From an uncultured Saprospiraceae bacterium (GTDB lineage Bacteria > Bacteroidota > Bacteroidia > Chitinophagales > Saprospiraceae), in the NCBI GenBank assembly GCA_937981555.1, contig CALJOK010000023.1, forward strand, positions 1 to 38,689: a stretch of 38,689 bases of DNA, in the 5' to 3' direction. Below the pieces are notes generated by a model. The model saw only the letters and a list, made by a program, of their open reading frames with translations, ran no database searches and was not told the origin of the DNA. A program made the translations under genes and the position numbers. Below, piece after piece: positions 8,337 to 16,388 of the stretch (positions are counted from its first letter, which is position 1; the number at the start of each line of letters is the position of its first letter).

Positions 8337-8768
8337 TTAAAATAAAGAATCAGAATTTTTATCATCATCACAAATTTTCAAAGTAACTGTTCCGCTTGCT
8401 CTTCCTCTAAAACAATCATCAAAAAATTCACCATCTTTTATAAATCTTTTGCAAATATGAACAGCTCGATTTTCACCATGTTTCACTTCAAAACTTAAAA
8501 GAATACTTTCATATTTTTGGAATAATTTCCCAGTAAGTTCTTTTCCATTTATAATAATTTTGCCTTTTGGTAATTCAATTTTGGCAAAATCATTTTTTGA
8601 TTCGATCAAGTTGTCTTTGACTAAATTTTTTAGAAGACGTCTTTTTAATTGATCAAGATTATTCGAAGATGAAATAGTGAAGTCTGAGGTAAGATTTTTT
8701 TCAAAATATGCATTTGATAAAACGCTCAAACAAAAAATACTTGTGAGGAGAAGGATGGACTTTTTCAT
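8337..8768 (-). CDS. Small secreted protein of unknown function
   Basis: The 143-residue product begins with a clear signal peptide (MKKSILLLTSIFCLSVLSNA), so it is probably periplasmic or exported. The mature part is lysine- and aspartate-rich. It has no recognised domain. KIIINGKELTGKLFQKYESIL resembles the 'NGK-L---L--KY' stretch of small Bacteroidota proteins of unknown role. Three cysteines (ICKRF, DDCFRG, KICDDD) lie in the last third. It is convergent with the kinase and has 186 nt upstream before the next gene, so it is likely monocistronic. No function is proposed. Confidence 0.65.
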   Translation of the reverse strand: MKKSILLLTSIFCLSVLSNAYFEKNLTSDFTISSSNNLDQLKRRLLKNLVKDNLIESKNDFAKIELPKGKIIINGKELTGKLFQKYESILLSFEVKHGENRAVHICKRFIKDGEFFDDCFRGRASGTVTLKICDDDKNSDSLF

Positions 8769-8892
8769 AATTTATTTTTTTAGTTATAAAATTAAATTTA
8801 GTTGAAAAAGTAAGTCCAAGGGGAGTGCCAGAATTTAATTAACTGATTTTCAGTTTCTTATAAAAATAAAAAAAGTTAAAGTAGTTTGATAT

Positions 8893-8910
8893 CGAACAGA
8901 TTTGTTCGAA
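8893..8910. repeat. Short perfect inverted repeat
   Basis: TCGAACA-GATT-TGTTCGA forms a perfect 7-bp inverted repeat with a 4-nt centre, between the small secreted protein gene and the TonB receptor. It could be an operator for the minus-strand small gene or just a hairpin. Confidence 0.3.
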
Positions 8911-8919
8911 AAAGGAATT

Positions 8920-8949
8920 TTACCGCAGAGTTGTAAAACCCTGCGGTAA
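8920..8949 (-). terminator. Probable terminator of the TonB receptor gene
   Basis: TTACCGCAG (8920-8928) pairs with CTGCGGTAA (8941-8949), 6 nt beyond the receptor stop on the minus strand. The following T content is modest (AATTCCTTTTT), so efficiency may be limited. Confidence 0.55.
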
Positions 8950-8954
8950 GAAAA

Positions 8955-10808
8955 TTACTTCGAATAGTCCAATTGAATTTTCACGCCTCCATAAATCCAA
9001 GTCCCCGGCATCTCCACCAAATTCGTTTCAAAATATTCTACATCCAATAAATTATTGGCAGCTAAATAGATTGAATAACTTTTTGCTTTCCAATAAAGTT
9101 TAGTGTCCACCAAACTATAATCATCCATCGTCGCTCGATCAACATATCGGTAAGAAATATTATGATAAAGATTCCCTCCGATTCGATAATCGATTCCAGC
9201 AGTAAATTGATGATTCAAATTTTCCAAAACATATCGTGAAATGCCGACGATATTTTGAGGAACCTCGGCATTAATGTATGTGTACCCCAAGCGTATATTT
9301 TTAATGAAAAAGTCTTTTCCAAACCGTGCAGTTGGATTAAAATCTAAACTCGCATCAATTCCCATCATTGTCAAACCTGCAATGTTATTTGGTTGCCATT
9401 GAAGTGTATCTGCTGCTTTTGTCCAATCAATCAAGTCAGTTCCATCTCGCAAGAACCAACTCAAATTTGCACGCACTCCAGCTGCATCATACTTTACTCC
9501 AAACTCATAAGAAAGAGAAGATTCTGGCTCTAAATTTTCATTGCCCAAGTTCCCTGCATCTTCATAGAATAAGTCAGTAAAAGTTGGAATTCTCCACGTG
9601 TACCCCACGTTACCAAATAGTTTTACTCCTTTCGAAACTTTATAACCTACATCAACTCCAGGGAAAATGTGGGTTCCAAAATCAGAATATTGACTGATGG
9701 CGATTCCAGGAGTTACATCTATTTTGTTATTTAAAAAACTAGCTCTGTGCTCCAAAAATAAGGTGGCAATTCGACGATCTCTTTTCCCTAAATTATTACT
9801 TCTCAAATAGACCGAACTCAATTCAACTCCAACTCCAGTCGCCCCTGCTTTACTATAAAAGTCCGCATGACTTTCTACCGTCAAGACATTGCTAATATGC
9901 AAGTTGCGATAGAAATTAGGTTCATCTCTTTTTAATAAATATTCATCTTGATTTCGTCTCCAATTAAATCTTGTTTTGATGGCAAATTTATCACTCACTT
10001 TTTGATGACCGATATTAAAAAGACTCGTCTGAACTTCCTCATATTGGTTTTGCCAAAAATCAGAAGTACCTCCATAAAATCGATTTGCGCCAAATTCTCG
10101 GTCGGTAAATGTTCCCATTACTTCTAATTTTTGCGTAGCGTCAATTTTATATTCCGCTTGATAGAGGTAATTAGAAATGTCGTAATCTGAATTAAATCGG
10201 TAACCATCAGAAAAATGACGACCGAAAGAAAAGTACTGATTAAAATCTCCTTTCGGCAGAGCAGCAGAAATGGAAACACTTCCCAAACTGTTTTGACCAC
10301 CTTCCAAATTAATATTGACAAAAGCTTTGTCAGGAGTTCGGGTCACAATATTGATCGCTCCAGCAAAAGCATTTGCGCCATAAATTCGTGCAGCCGGCCC
10401 TTTTAAAATTTCGATGCGTTCGATATTATCCATATTGAGTGGAAGGTTCAATGCATGGTGACCAGTTTGTGGGTCAGCCATCTTTACGCCATTAATTAAA
10501 ATCAAAACTTGGTCAAAAGTTCCGCCTCGCAAACTTACATCTGCTTGGACCCCATGTACTCCTCGTTGACGAATGTCGAGACCTGCCACATGTTGAAGTG
10601 CATCTGCCACGCTGTGAACTGGGGTGTTTTCTAATTGTTGCCGAGTAATAATATTGACAGTATTGGAGCTTTCAGAAACGGGTAGTTGAAGTCGATTAGC
10701 TTGAATGATAATTTCTTCAATTTCGACTTTGGTCGAATCTCCATTCATTTGTGCTGATGCTGAAATGGTAAAAAGCAACATCAAAATAGGTAGCAATTTT
10801 TCTCTCAT
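8955..10808 (-). CDS. TonB-dependent outer-membrane receptor, BtuB-like
   Basis: A TonB-dependent receptor for energised uptake across the outer membrane. The ATG at 10808 gives 617 residues and a good signal peptide (MREKLLPILMLLFTISASAQ); an upstream in-frame TTG at 10865 was rejected because it overlaps the promoter. A TonB-box-like stretch (VEIEEIIIQANR) precedes the plug, which has the family motifs DALQHVAGLDIRQRG, VSLRGGTFDQVLILINGVK, RIEILKGPAARIYGANAFAG and INIVTRTP. A 22-strand-type barrel follows, ending with GTWIYGGVKIQLDYSK. The compact size, lack of an N-terminal carboxypeptidase-like domain and plug sequence resemble BtuB. The substrate (a corrinoid or siderophore-like compound) cannot be fixed from sequence. 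No cobalamin riboswitch was seen upstream. It is divergent from the 5'-nucleotidase. Confidence 0.92.
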   Translation of the reverse strand: MREKLLPILMLLFTISASAQMNGDSTKVEIEEIIIQANRLQLPVSESSNTVNIITRQQLENTPVHSVADALQHVAGLDIRQRGVHGVQADVSLRGGTFDQVLILINGVKMADPQTGHHALNLPLNMDNIERIEILKGPAARIYGANAFAGAINIVTRTPDKAFVNINLEGGQNSLGSVSISAALPKGDFNQYFSFGRHFSDGYRFNSDYDISNYLYQAEYKIDATQKLEVMGTFTDREFGANRFYGGTSDFWQNQYEEVQTSLFNIGHQKVSDKFAIKTRFNWRRNQDEYLLKRDEPNFYRNLHISNVLTVESHADFYSKAGATGVGVELSSVYLRSNNLGKRDRRIATLFLEHRASFLNNKIDVTPGIAISQYSDFGTHIFPGVDVGYKVSKGVKLFGNVGYTWRIPTFTDLFYEDAGNLGNENLEPESSLSYEFGVKYDAAGVRANLSWFLRDGTDLIDWTKAADTLQWQPNNIAGLTMMGIDASLDFNPTARFGKDFFIKNIRLGYTYINAEVPQNIVGISRYVLENLNHQFTAGIDYRIGGNLYHNISYRYVDRATMDDYSLVDTKLYWKAKSYSIYLAANNLLDVEYFETNLVEMPGTWIYGGVKIQLDYSK

Positions 10809-10835
10809 AAAATTGTTGGTTGGTTTAAAAAAACG

Positions 10836-10865
10836 CAAAGGTAATGGAAGATTAATATTGACCAA
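10836..10865 (-). promoter_or_regulatory. Promoter of the TonB receptor gene
   Basis: On the minus strand TTG is followed by 19 nt and then TACCTTTG (10843-10836). This matches the Bacteroidota consensus TTG-N17-23-TAnnTTTG. Transcription would begin about 25 nt upstream of the ATG at 10808. Confidence 0.55.
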
Positions 10866-10962
10866 TTTTATTGAAAGGTTTTTTATGGAAGTGTCATGTT
10901 GGAAATATTTTTATCATTTTTAATAATTATTGTTTTTCGGATTTCTCATCGGATTTTATTTC

Positions 10963-10970
10963 TAAATTTA
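10963..10970 (+). promoter_or_regulatory. Possible -7 element of the 5'-nucleotidase gene
   Basis: TAAATTTA, one mismatch from TAnnTTTG, ends 4 nt before the ATG at 10975, the same spacing as before recR. A -33 box is not evident. It suggests a leaderless transcript but is weak alone. Confidence 0.22.
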
Positions 10971-10974
10971 CCTT

Positions 10975-12960
10975 ATGAAAAATCCAAACCATAACCAGAT
11001 TCATTTTTACAAAAAGATTATTTACCTAATTTTTTGTCTTTCCATTTTTTCTTTCTCTTCTATTTTTTCTCAAACTCAAGGAAAAAAATTGACCATTATT
11101 CACACGAATGATTTGCAATCTCGACTGCTGGGTTTTGCCCCCAATTCAGATTTTACTCCACTTACGACTAATGATGATAAAACCGTTGGAGGTATCGCAA
11201 GAGTTGCTAATGTGATTCGGAACCAGCGAGCAAAAGCTCCTGATCGAACTTTAGTTTTGGATGGAGGTGATTGGATGATGGGAACTTTATTTCAAACGAT
11301 CAGTACATTTGAAGGAGCTGAATTGCGACTGATGCAAGCGATTGGTTATGATGCTGCGGTGATCGGAAATCATGAATTTGATTTTCATTGTGATGGTTTG
11401 GCAGACATCATTGAGTCGGCATTGAAGCATGGAGATATTCCTCAACTCGTTTTGTCGAATGGAAATTTTAGTGCAGAAAGTAAAGAAGATGATCGACTTG
11501 AATCACTTTTTAAAAAGGGAAAAATCCTTCCGCATTTTATCATGGAGAAAAATGGGATTCGAGTTGGGATGTTTGGATTGTTGGGAAAAGAGGCAGCAAG
11601 CGTCGCTCCTTATTCCAAGCCAATGACCTTTGATGATCCAATTGAGTCTGCGAAAAAAATGGCTGCGTTTTTGAAAAATGAAGAAAAAGTAGATGTGATT
11701 ATTTGCATGACACACTCAGGAATCTGGCATGTGGAAGATGGATCTTGGGGAGGGGAAGATGTAGATTTGGCGAGAGCAGTTCCAGCGATTGATGTAGTGA
11801 TAAGTGGGCATTCTCATACGCCACTTCCTGAACCAATTATGGTCGATGGGACGCCTGTAGTTCAAGCTGGATCGGAAGGTGAATATGTAGGTGTTTTGGA
11901 AATGCAATATCAAGATGGTCAAATAGAAATGACTGATTATCAGTTAGTTAAGGTGGATGACTCTTTTGCGACAGAAGCAGATATTAATTCGATGGTAGAT
12001 AGTTTTCAGTTAACAATTGATGATAAGGTTTTGGAAAAATATGATGTGAAATTTACCGATGTGTTAGCCGAAACCGAATTTGATTTAACGATTTCGAGGA
12101 AGAGTTTAGTGGCTAGTAATTTAGGTGCTTTTGCTGCAGATGCTGTTCGGTTTGGGGTAGAAAAATTTTCGGGGAATCCTGAAATCCCAGTTGTTGGATT
12201 TACTACTGCAGGTTTGATTAGAGACAATCTTTTGGCAGGGGAAAGAGGAATGCAACAAGTTTCTGATCTCTACCGAATCATGCCATTAGGAAGAGGAGTG
12301 TTGGACGACGATCCAGGTTATCCATTAGCAAAAGGATTTATCACACCCGCAGAATTAAAAAGTGTTTTGGAAATTTTACTCATCGCACCTTCGATCAAAG
12401 GGAATAGTCATTTCCCATTTTTCTCAGGAATGCGATTTAAATATAATCCTAATCGAATGCTCTTAGATCAAGTTTACGAAGTAGAAATTGGAAATGAAAA
12501 AGATGGTTACACCGCCCTCGATATTTCTTCCAATGAAGGATTAGTTGCGATCGGAGCGAACGCTTACATTTATGAATCTATCAATTTGATTGGAGAAATT
12601 AGCAAAGGAATTTTGAGTGTAATTCCAAAGCATGCTGATGGAACTCCTATTGAAAATGTCAACGACGCGTTATTAGATTTTTCTAAAACAGAGCCTGGAA
12701 TTCAAGAGGTGAAAGAATGGAGTTCGTTGTTTGAGTTGACGAAAAGTTTTCCAGATGTAAATGGAAATGGGTTTCCTGATTTTCCTGAATTTTATAGAAA
12801 AGGAGAAATTCGTCAAATCGAAATGGCTAGTTGGAATCCAGTCATGATGTATAGTAATGCAACGAAAGTGATGTGGGGAACGACTGGGGTTTTTCTTTTG
12901 ATTGGTTCATTTTTTATTTGGTTGATTCGACGATTTCGAAAAAAACGGAAAGTGAGTTAA
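10975..12960 (+). CDS. 5'-nucleotidase/2',3'-cyclic phosphodiesterase-like metallophosphoesterase, membrane anchored
   Basis: A UshA/5'-nucleotidase family enzyme of 661 residues, expected to act outside the inner membrane on nucleotides. A signal peptide (to about residue 36) precedes a metallophosphatase domain with the metal-site motifs IIHTNDLQSR, LDGGDW, GNHEFD, CMTHSG and SGHSHTP. A 5'-nucleotidase C-terminal domain follows (about 365-570). Near the end DVNGNGFPDFPE fits a single EF-hand calcium loop exactly (D, N, N, D, E at positions 1, 3, 5, 9, 12). A C-terminal membrane helix (VFLLIGSFFIWLI) with a basic RRFRKKRK tail would anchor it. It has no partner in an operon and is followed by a terminator. 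The exact substrate is not determined. Confidence 0.88.
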   Translation: MKNPNHNQIHFYKKIIYLIFCLSIFSFSSIFSQTQGKKLTIIHTNDLQSRLLGFAPNSDFTPLTTNDDKTVGGIARVANVIRNQRAKAPDRTLVLDGGDWMMGTLFQTISTFEGAELRLMQAIGYDAAVIGNHEFDFHCDGLADIIESALKHGDIPQLVLSNGNFSAESKEDDRLESLFKKGKILPHFIMEKNGIRVGMFGLLGKEAASVAPYSKPMTFDDPIESAKKMAAFLKNEEKVDVIICMTHSGIWHVEDGSWGGEDVDLARAVPAIDVVISGHSHTPLPEPIMVDGTPVVQAGSEGEYVGVLEMQYQDGQIEMTDYQLVKVDDSFATEADINSMVDSFQLTIDDKVLEKYDVKFTDVLAETEFDLTISRKSLVASNLGAFAADAVRFGVEKFSGNPEIPVVGFTTAGLIRDNLLAGERGMQQVSDLYRIMPLGRGVLDDDPGYPLAKGFITPAELKSVLEILLIAPSIKGNSHFPFFSGMRFKYNPNRMLLDQVYEVEIGNEKDGYTALDISSNEGLVAIGANAYIYESINLIGEISKGILSVIPKHADGTPIENVNDALLDFSKTEPGIQEVKEWSSLFELTKSFPDVNGNGFPDFPEFYRKGEIRQIEMASWNPVMMYSNATKVMWGTTGVFLLIGSFFIWLIRRFRKKRKVS

Positions 12961-12994
12961 ATTATTTTTATATGTCTATGTCGTAAAAAAAATC

Positions 12995-13033
12995 AAAGCG
13001 CAATTGAATTAAGTTTTAGTTGCGCTTTTTGTA
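12995..13033 (+). terminator. Terminator of the 5'-nucleotidase gene
   Basis: The 9-bp stem AAAGCGCAA/TTGCGCTTT (12995-13003 with 13020-13028) is followed by T residues, 34 nt after the stop codon. Confidence 0.7.
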
Positions 13034-13095
13034 TTTATAAAAAGATCGGGAGATTTGACTTTGATTAGGTAAAGTAATTTTAATAAAAAATTGCA

Positions 13096-13131
13096 AAAGG
13101 AAATTCAATGAATATTGAGTTTCCTTTTTCT
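13096..13131 (+). terminator. Second terminator-like hairpin, just before the amidohydrolase gene
   Basis: AAAGGAAA (13096-13103) pairs with TTTCCTTT (13120-13127), and the inner bases pair further around a GAAT loop. T-rich sequence follows. It ends about 20 nt before the next ATG, so it either backs up the first terminator or acts as a leader attenuator. Confidence 0.5.
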
Positions 13132-13150
13132 ATTTTTGTAAAAAAACAAA

Positions 13151-14353
13151 ATGCTTAAAAATAAAATAAAATCCCTTTCCGAAAAATACCACCAAGATAC
13201 CATCGCCCTTCGTCGGCACATTCATGAAAATCCAGAACTCAGTTACCAAGAAGTAGAAACTGGAAAATTCATTTCTGAACAACTGAAAGAAATGGATATT
13301 CCTCATGTTCATGGCGTAGCGGAGAATGGAGTGGTCGCTCACATCAGAGGAACAAAAGGAAAGGCAAAAGGTCGCAAAAGAGTAGTTGCGCTTCGAGCTG
13401 ATATTGATGCATTACCAATTTTGGAAGCGAATAAGGTTTCTTATAAATCCAAAAATAAAGGGGTCATGCATGCCTGTGGACATGATGTGCATAGTTCTTC
13501 TTTGTTGGGAACTGCTAGAATCTTAAATGAAGTGCGCAACCAATTTGATGGAACAATAAAATTAATCTTCCAACCTGCAGAAGAGAAAATGCCAGGCGGT
13601 GCAAGTATTATGATTGCAGAAGGTGTTTTGGAAAAACCTAAACCAGCGAGTATTTTTGGACAACATGTTCATCCACCTTTAGAGGTTGGAAAAATCGGAA
13701 TGCGACCGGGCATGTATATGGCTTCGGCTGACGAATTATATTTGACGGTAAAGGGCAGGGGAGGGCATGGAGCTTTGCCTCATGATTGCATTGATCCAAT
13801 TTTGATTGCTTCACACTTGGTAGTGGCATTGCAACAAATTGTGAGTAGAAATGGAAATCCCACAGTTCCTTCTGTTTTGACTTTTGGAAAAATTAACTCA
13901 ACTGGCGGAGCAACGAACATCATTCCTAACGAAGTAAAACTCATGGGAACTTTCCGAACGATGGATGAGAAATGGCGAATGGAAGCGCATGACCTAATGA
14001 AAAAAATGGTCAAAAATATGGCGAAAGCAATGGGAGGAACAGCTAAATTAAACATCACAGTCGGTTATCCATTTTTAGTGAATGATGAAGTTTTGACGAT
14101 GCGAACGCGAAAATTTTCTGAAGAATATTTAGGTGCAGAAAATGTAGTGGATTTACCCATTAGAATGACGGCAGAAGACTTTTCCTATTACTCTCAAAAA
14201 ATGCCTGCTTGTTTTTATCGACTTGGAACGGGTAATTTGAAAAAAGGAATTACAAGTCCTGTGCATACAAATACTTTTGATGTGGATGAAGATTGTTTGA
14301 AATTGAGTACGGGATTGATGGCTTGGTTGGCGGTGAATGAGTTGAGCATTTGA
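13151..14353 (+). CDS. M20 family metallo-amidohydrolase/peptidase
   Basis: A zinc-dependent amidohydrolase of the M20D group (N-acyl-amino-acid deacylase / hippurate hydrolase-like), probably cytoplasmic since there is no signal peptide. The 400 residues carry the expected motifs: LRRHIHENPELSYQE, LRADIDALPI, the metal-site MHACGHDVHSS (His107, Cys109, His111), FQPAEEKMPGG with the Glu-Glu pair, the dimerisation-domain GRGGHGALPHDCIDPI, and a late metal ligand region MTAEDFSYYSQ. The metal-binding cysteine and paired histidines are typical of this subfamily. The true substrate cannot be assigned. The ATG at 13151 follows TATTTTTG (13131-13138), a TAnnTTTG match, but without a good -33 box. 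Confidence 0.92.
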   Translation: MLKNKIKSLSEKYHQDTIALRRHIHENPELSYQEVETGKFISEQLKEMDIPHVHGVAENGVVAHIRGTKGKAKGRKRVVALRADIDALPILEANKVSYKSKNKGVMHACGHDVHSSSLLGTARILNEVRNQFDGTIKLIFQPAEEKMPGGASIMIAEGVLEKPKPASIFGQHVHPPLEVGKIGMRPGMYMASADELYLTVKGRGGHGALPHDCIDPILIASHLVVALQQIVSRNGNPTVPSVLTFGKINSTGGATNIIPNEVKLMGTFRTMDEKWRMEAHDLMKKMVKNMAKAMGGTAKLNITVGYPFLVNDEVLTMRTRKFSEEYLGAENVVDLPIRMTAEDFSYYSQKMPACFYRLGTGNLKKGITSPVHTNTFDVDEDCLKLSTGLMAWLAVNELSI

Positions 14354-14416
14354 TATTCGATATTCCCAATAAATCGCAGTTCAACCTTGAAAATCAAATG
14401 TTTATCGAAACTTTGC

Positions 14417-14494
14417 TTTTTCAAAATAATGAATCACTAAATTCGATGATTCTTAAAAGTCTATTTTCTCAAAAATAATTTTTCAAAATAATGA
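14417..14494 (+). repeat. 16-bp direct repeat reaching into the permease start
   Basis: TTTTTCAAAATAATGA occurs twice in the gap 14354-14490, and the second copy includes the ATG of the permease. The first copy also holds an ATG but opens only a 3-codon frame. This may be a local duplication of the start region. Confidence 0.4.
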
Positions 14495-15747
14495 TTACGA
14501 TAATAAAAATTATCAAGGAGAGTATCATTCAGGCATTTCAACAATTGGCTGGAAGTAAGTTAAGGAGTTTCCTTTCCTTGTTGGGAATTACGATTGGGAT
14601 ATTTTGTATCATCATTGTTTTGTCGGCGGTGGATTCCTTGGAAAATAATGTGCGTAGTAGTTTTGATAAATTAGGAGACGATGTAATTTATGTAGATAAA
14701 CAACCTTGGGATGAAGATCCAGGATCGAGTTGGTGGAAATATTTCCGTCGACCTAATCCTAATTTTAAAGAGTTTGAATTAATTAAATCAAAAGCAAAAG
14801 GAGTTGATCTGGCATGTTACACGGCAAATATTGGAAGCCGTACGGTGAAGTATCGTTCAAATAGTGTTTCAGGAGCAGGTGTGGCTGGTGGTACTTATGA
14901 CTTCGCTCAGATGTATAATGTGGTGATGGAGAAAGGGAGATATTATACGCCCTCGGAATATTCGACTGGTGCGAATAAGGTAGTCTTGGGAAATACAGTT
15001 GCGAATGAGCTTTTTGGCAATCTGGAACCTATCGGTAAAAAGATATCGGTTAATGGAATAAAATTGGAAGTCATTGGAGTGATTGAGAAAGGTGGAGAAG
15101 ATTTATTGCAAGTGATGCAGCTAGATGAGGTGGTGCTGATTTCGTATAATTTGGCTCGGAAATTTGCTAAGGTGGATAAAAATAATCGAAATACGATGTT
15201 GGCGGTCAAAGCAAAAGAAGGGGTTGCGTTAGAAGATTTAGAAGATGAAATTACTGGATTATTGCGATCTAGTCGAAGATTAAAACCAAGAGAGGATAGC
15301 AATTTTGCCTTGAATAAATTAACCATGCTGAGTAGTTTGTTGGATGGTTTTTTTGGAATTATGTATTTGGTTGGAGGGATCATTGGAGGATTTGCTTTGT
15401 TCGTTGGGATGTTTAGCGTGGCGAATATTATGTTTGTTTCGGTCAAAGAAAGAACAAGTATTATTGGAATCAAAAAAGCGCTTGGAGCGAAAAAATATGT
15501 TATCCTTTTAGAATTTTTAATCGAAGCAATAATTCTTTGTCTGGTCGGAGGAGCAGTAGGATTATTGATGGTGATGGGTGCATTGAAGTTAGCTTCGATG
15601 ATTCCTGATATGGCTTTTGAAATGTATTTATCTGCGGACAATGCTATTTTTGGAATTACAGTTTCGATAATTATTGGAATTTTAGCTGGAGTAATTCCTG
15701 CATTTTTGGCAGCGAGAATGGATCCGGTAAGTGCGATTCGAGCGTAA
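14491..15747 (+). CDS. ABC transporter permease, MacB/FtsX type
   Basis: A 418-residue permease. The first membrane helix follows RSFLSLLGITIGIFCIIIVLSAVDS. A long periplasmic MacB_PCD-like domain (about 45-270) comes next, and then an FtsX domain with three C-terminal helices and the typical VANIMFVSVKERTSIIGIKKALGAKKYVI motif region. The C-terminus AARMDPVSAIRA is the hallmark ending of the family. Such permeases pair with an ATPase and work as mechanotransmission pumps for lipoproteins, peptides or drugs. No ATP-binding partner is nearby, so the ATPase must be encoded elsewhere. The substrate is unknown. Confidence 0.9.
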   Translation: MITIIKIIKESIIQAFQQLAGSKLRSFLSLLGITIGIFCIIIVLSAVDSLENNVRSSFDKLGDDVIYVDKQPWDEDPGSSWWKYFRRPNPNFKEFELIKSKAKGVDLACYTANIGSRTVKYRSNSVSGAGVAGGTYDFAQMYNVVMEKGRYYTPSEYSTGANKVVLGNTVANELFGNLEPIGKKISVNGIKLEVIGVIEKGGEDLLQVMQLDEVVLISYNLARKFAKVDKNNRNTMLAVKAKEGVALEDLEDEITGLLRSSRRLKPREDSNFALNKLTMLSSLLDGFFGIMYLVGGIIGGFALFVGMFSVANIMFVSVKERTSIIGIKKALGAKKYVILLEFLIEAIILCLVGGAVGLLMVMGALKLASMIPDMAFEMYLSADNAIFGITVSIIIGILAGVIPAFLAARMDPVSAIRA

Positions 15748-15787
15748 TTTTTTTGGAGATATTTTTTCGATCATAATTAAATAAAAA

Positions 15788-15946
15788 ATGATATTGTTTC
15801 TTATAGGTGGATGCCTTATTAAAGATACTCCTAGCGGACCAACTAATTCCGAGGTTATTCTATCGTTTATTCTGACCATTTTAATTGTTTACATGATTGC
15901 TAATTCTCTCCTTTTTTTTACCAAAAAAGAAGAAGAGGTTGAATAA
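15788..15946 (+). CDS. Small membrane protein, 52 residues, hypothetical
   Basis: An ATG-initiated frame of 52 codons lies 40 nt after the permease stop. The N-terminus MILFLIGGC is short and hydrophobic, with a cysteine that only loosely fits a lipobox. A polar stretch (KDTPSGPTNSE) follows, then a clear membrane helix (VILSFILTILIVYMIANSLLFF) and a charged tail (TKKEEEVE). The helix with a hydrophilic tail argues for a real protein, but codon evidence from so short a frame is thin. A 25-bp inverted repeat that can act as terminator follows 55 nt later. It might be co-transcribed with the permease. Confidence 0.45.
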   Translation: MILFLIGGCLIKDTPSGPTNSEVILSFILTILIVYMIANSLLFFTKKEEEVE

Positions 15947-16001
15947 ATAATATGAGCAAACTAACTCCTTTCGTTTATTTGTTCTAACGACCGTTAAATA
16001 A

Positions 16002-16059
16002 TTTCACAAAAAAAAACTCAATAAGATGAAACATTCTTATTGAGTTTTTTTTTGTGAAA
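16002..16059. terminator. 25-bp perfect inverted repeat, bidirectional terminator-like
   Basis: Arms 16002-16026 and 16035-16059 are perfectly complementary over 25 bp with an 8-nt loop. The arms contain an A9/T9 tract outside CTCAATAAGA/TCTTATTGAG. On either strand the inner hairpin is followed by nine T residues, so it should terminate in both directions. Confidence 0.65.
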
Positions 16060-16388
16060 AATTAAGATAGTGGGAAAATCCTTCTTTTTGGTATGGTATT
16101 TATTGTTAATGTAATAGTCGTGTTCAAAATAGAATAATGTCACAAAAAGACATTTTAATAAAAACATAAAAGATGTAAAGGCAAGAATTTGCCGCCATCT
16201 TATTTCAATCTTACCAATACTTTCAATTTACCAAAATCTTACACTTCTAGATTAATTACCCAAGCAGAGTTTACATTTTTCCAATTTTCACAAGATGGAG
16301 AAAAGGTGTAGATATCTGTATATGTATATTTTATAGATCAAATTTTTAAAAGTAACTATTGAAAAGTTTTAACAAAAAAAATAGAATA
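16060..16388 (+). other. Leader/intergenic region before the first giant surface protein
   Basis: No gene is seen in this AT-rich stretch. It contains a hairpin at 16170-16201, in which AAGATG pairs with CATCTT around an inner GGCAA/TTTGCC stem. TATATTTT near 16326 resembles a -7 box with one mismatch. The promoter of the downstream three-gene unit should lie here, but no confident -33/-7 pair was found. Confidence 0.4.

Noticed and set aside
8268-8345. A 25-codon ATG frame (MDNQPFLRPEE...) across the terminator at 8278-8312
   Set aside because: Most of it is the terminator stem itself, and the frame is too short to support.
10809-10974. A cobalamin riboswitch before the BtuB-like receptor
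   Set aside because: The gap is only 166 nt, contains a simple promoter, and shows no B12-box-like conserved sequence.
14943-15641. A 232-codon open frame on the minus strand inside the permease gene
   Set aside because: It is the antisense shadow of the MacB/FtsX frame. It has no family motifs, and the composition is explained by the plus-strand codons.
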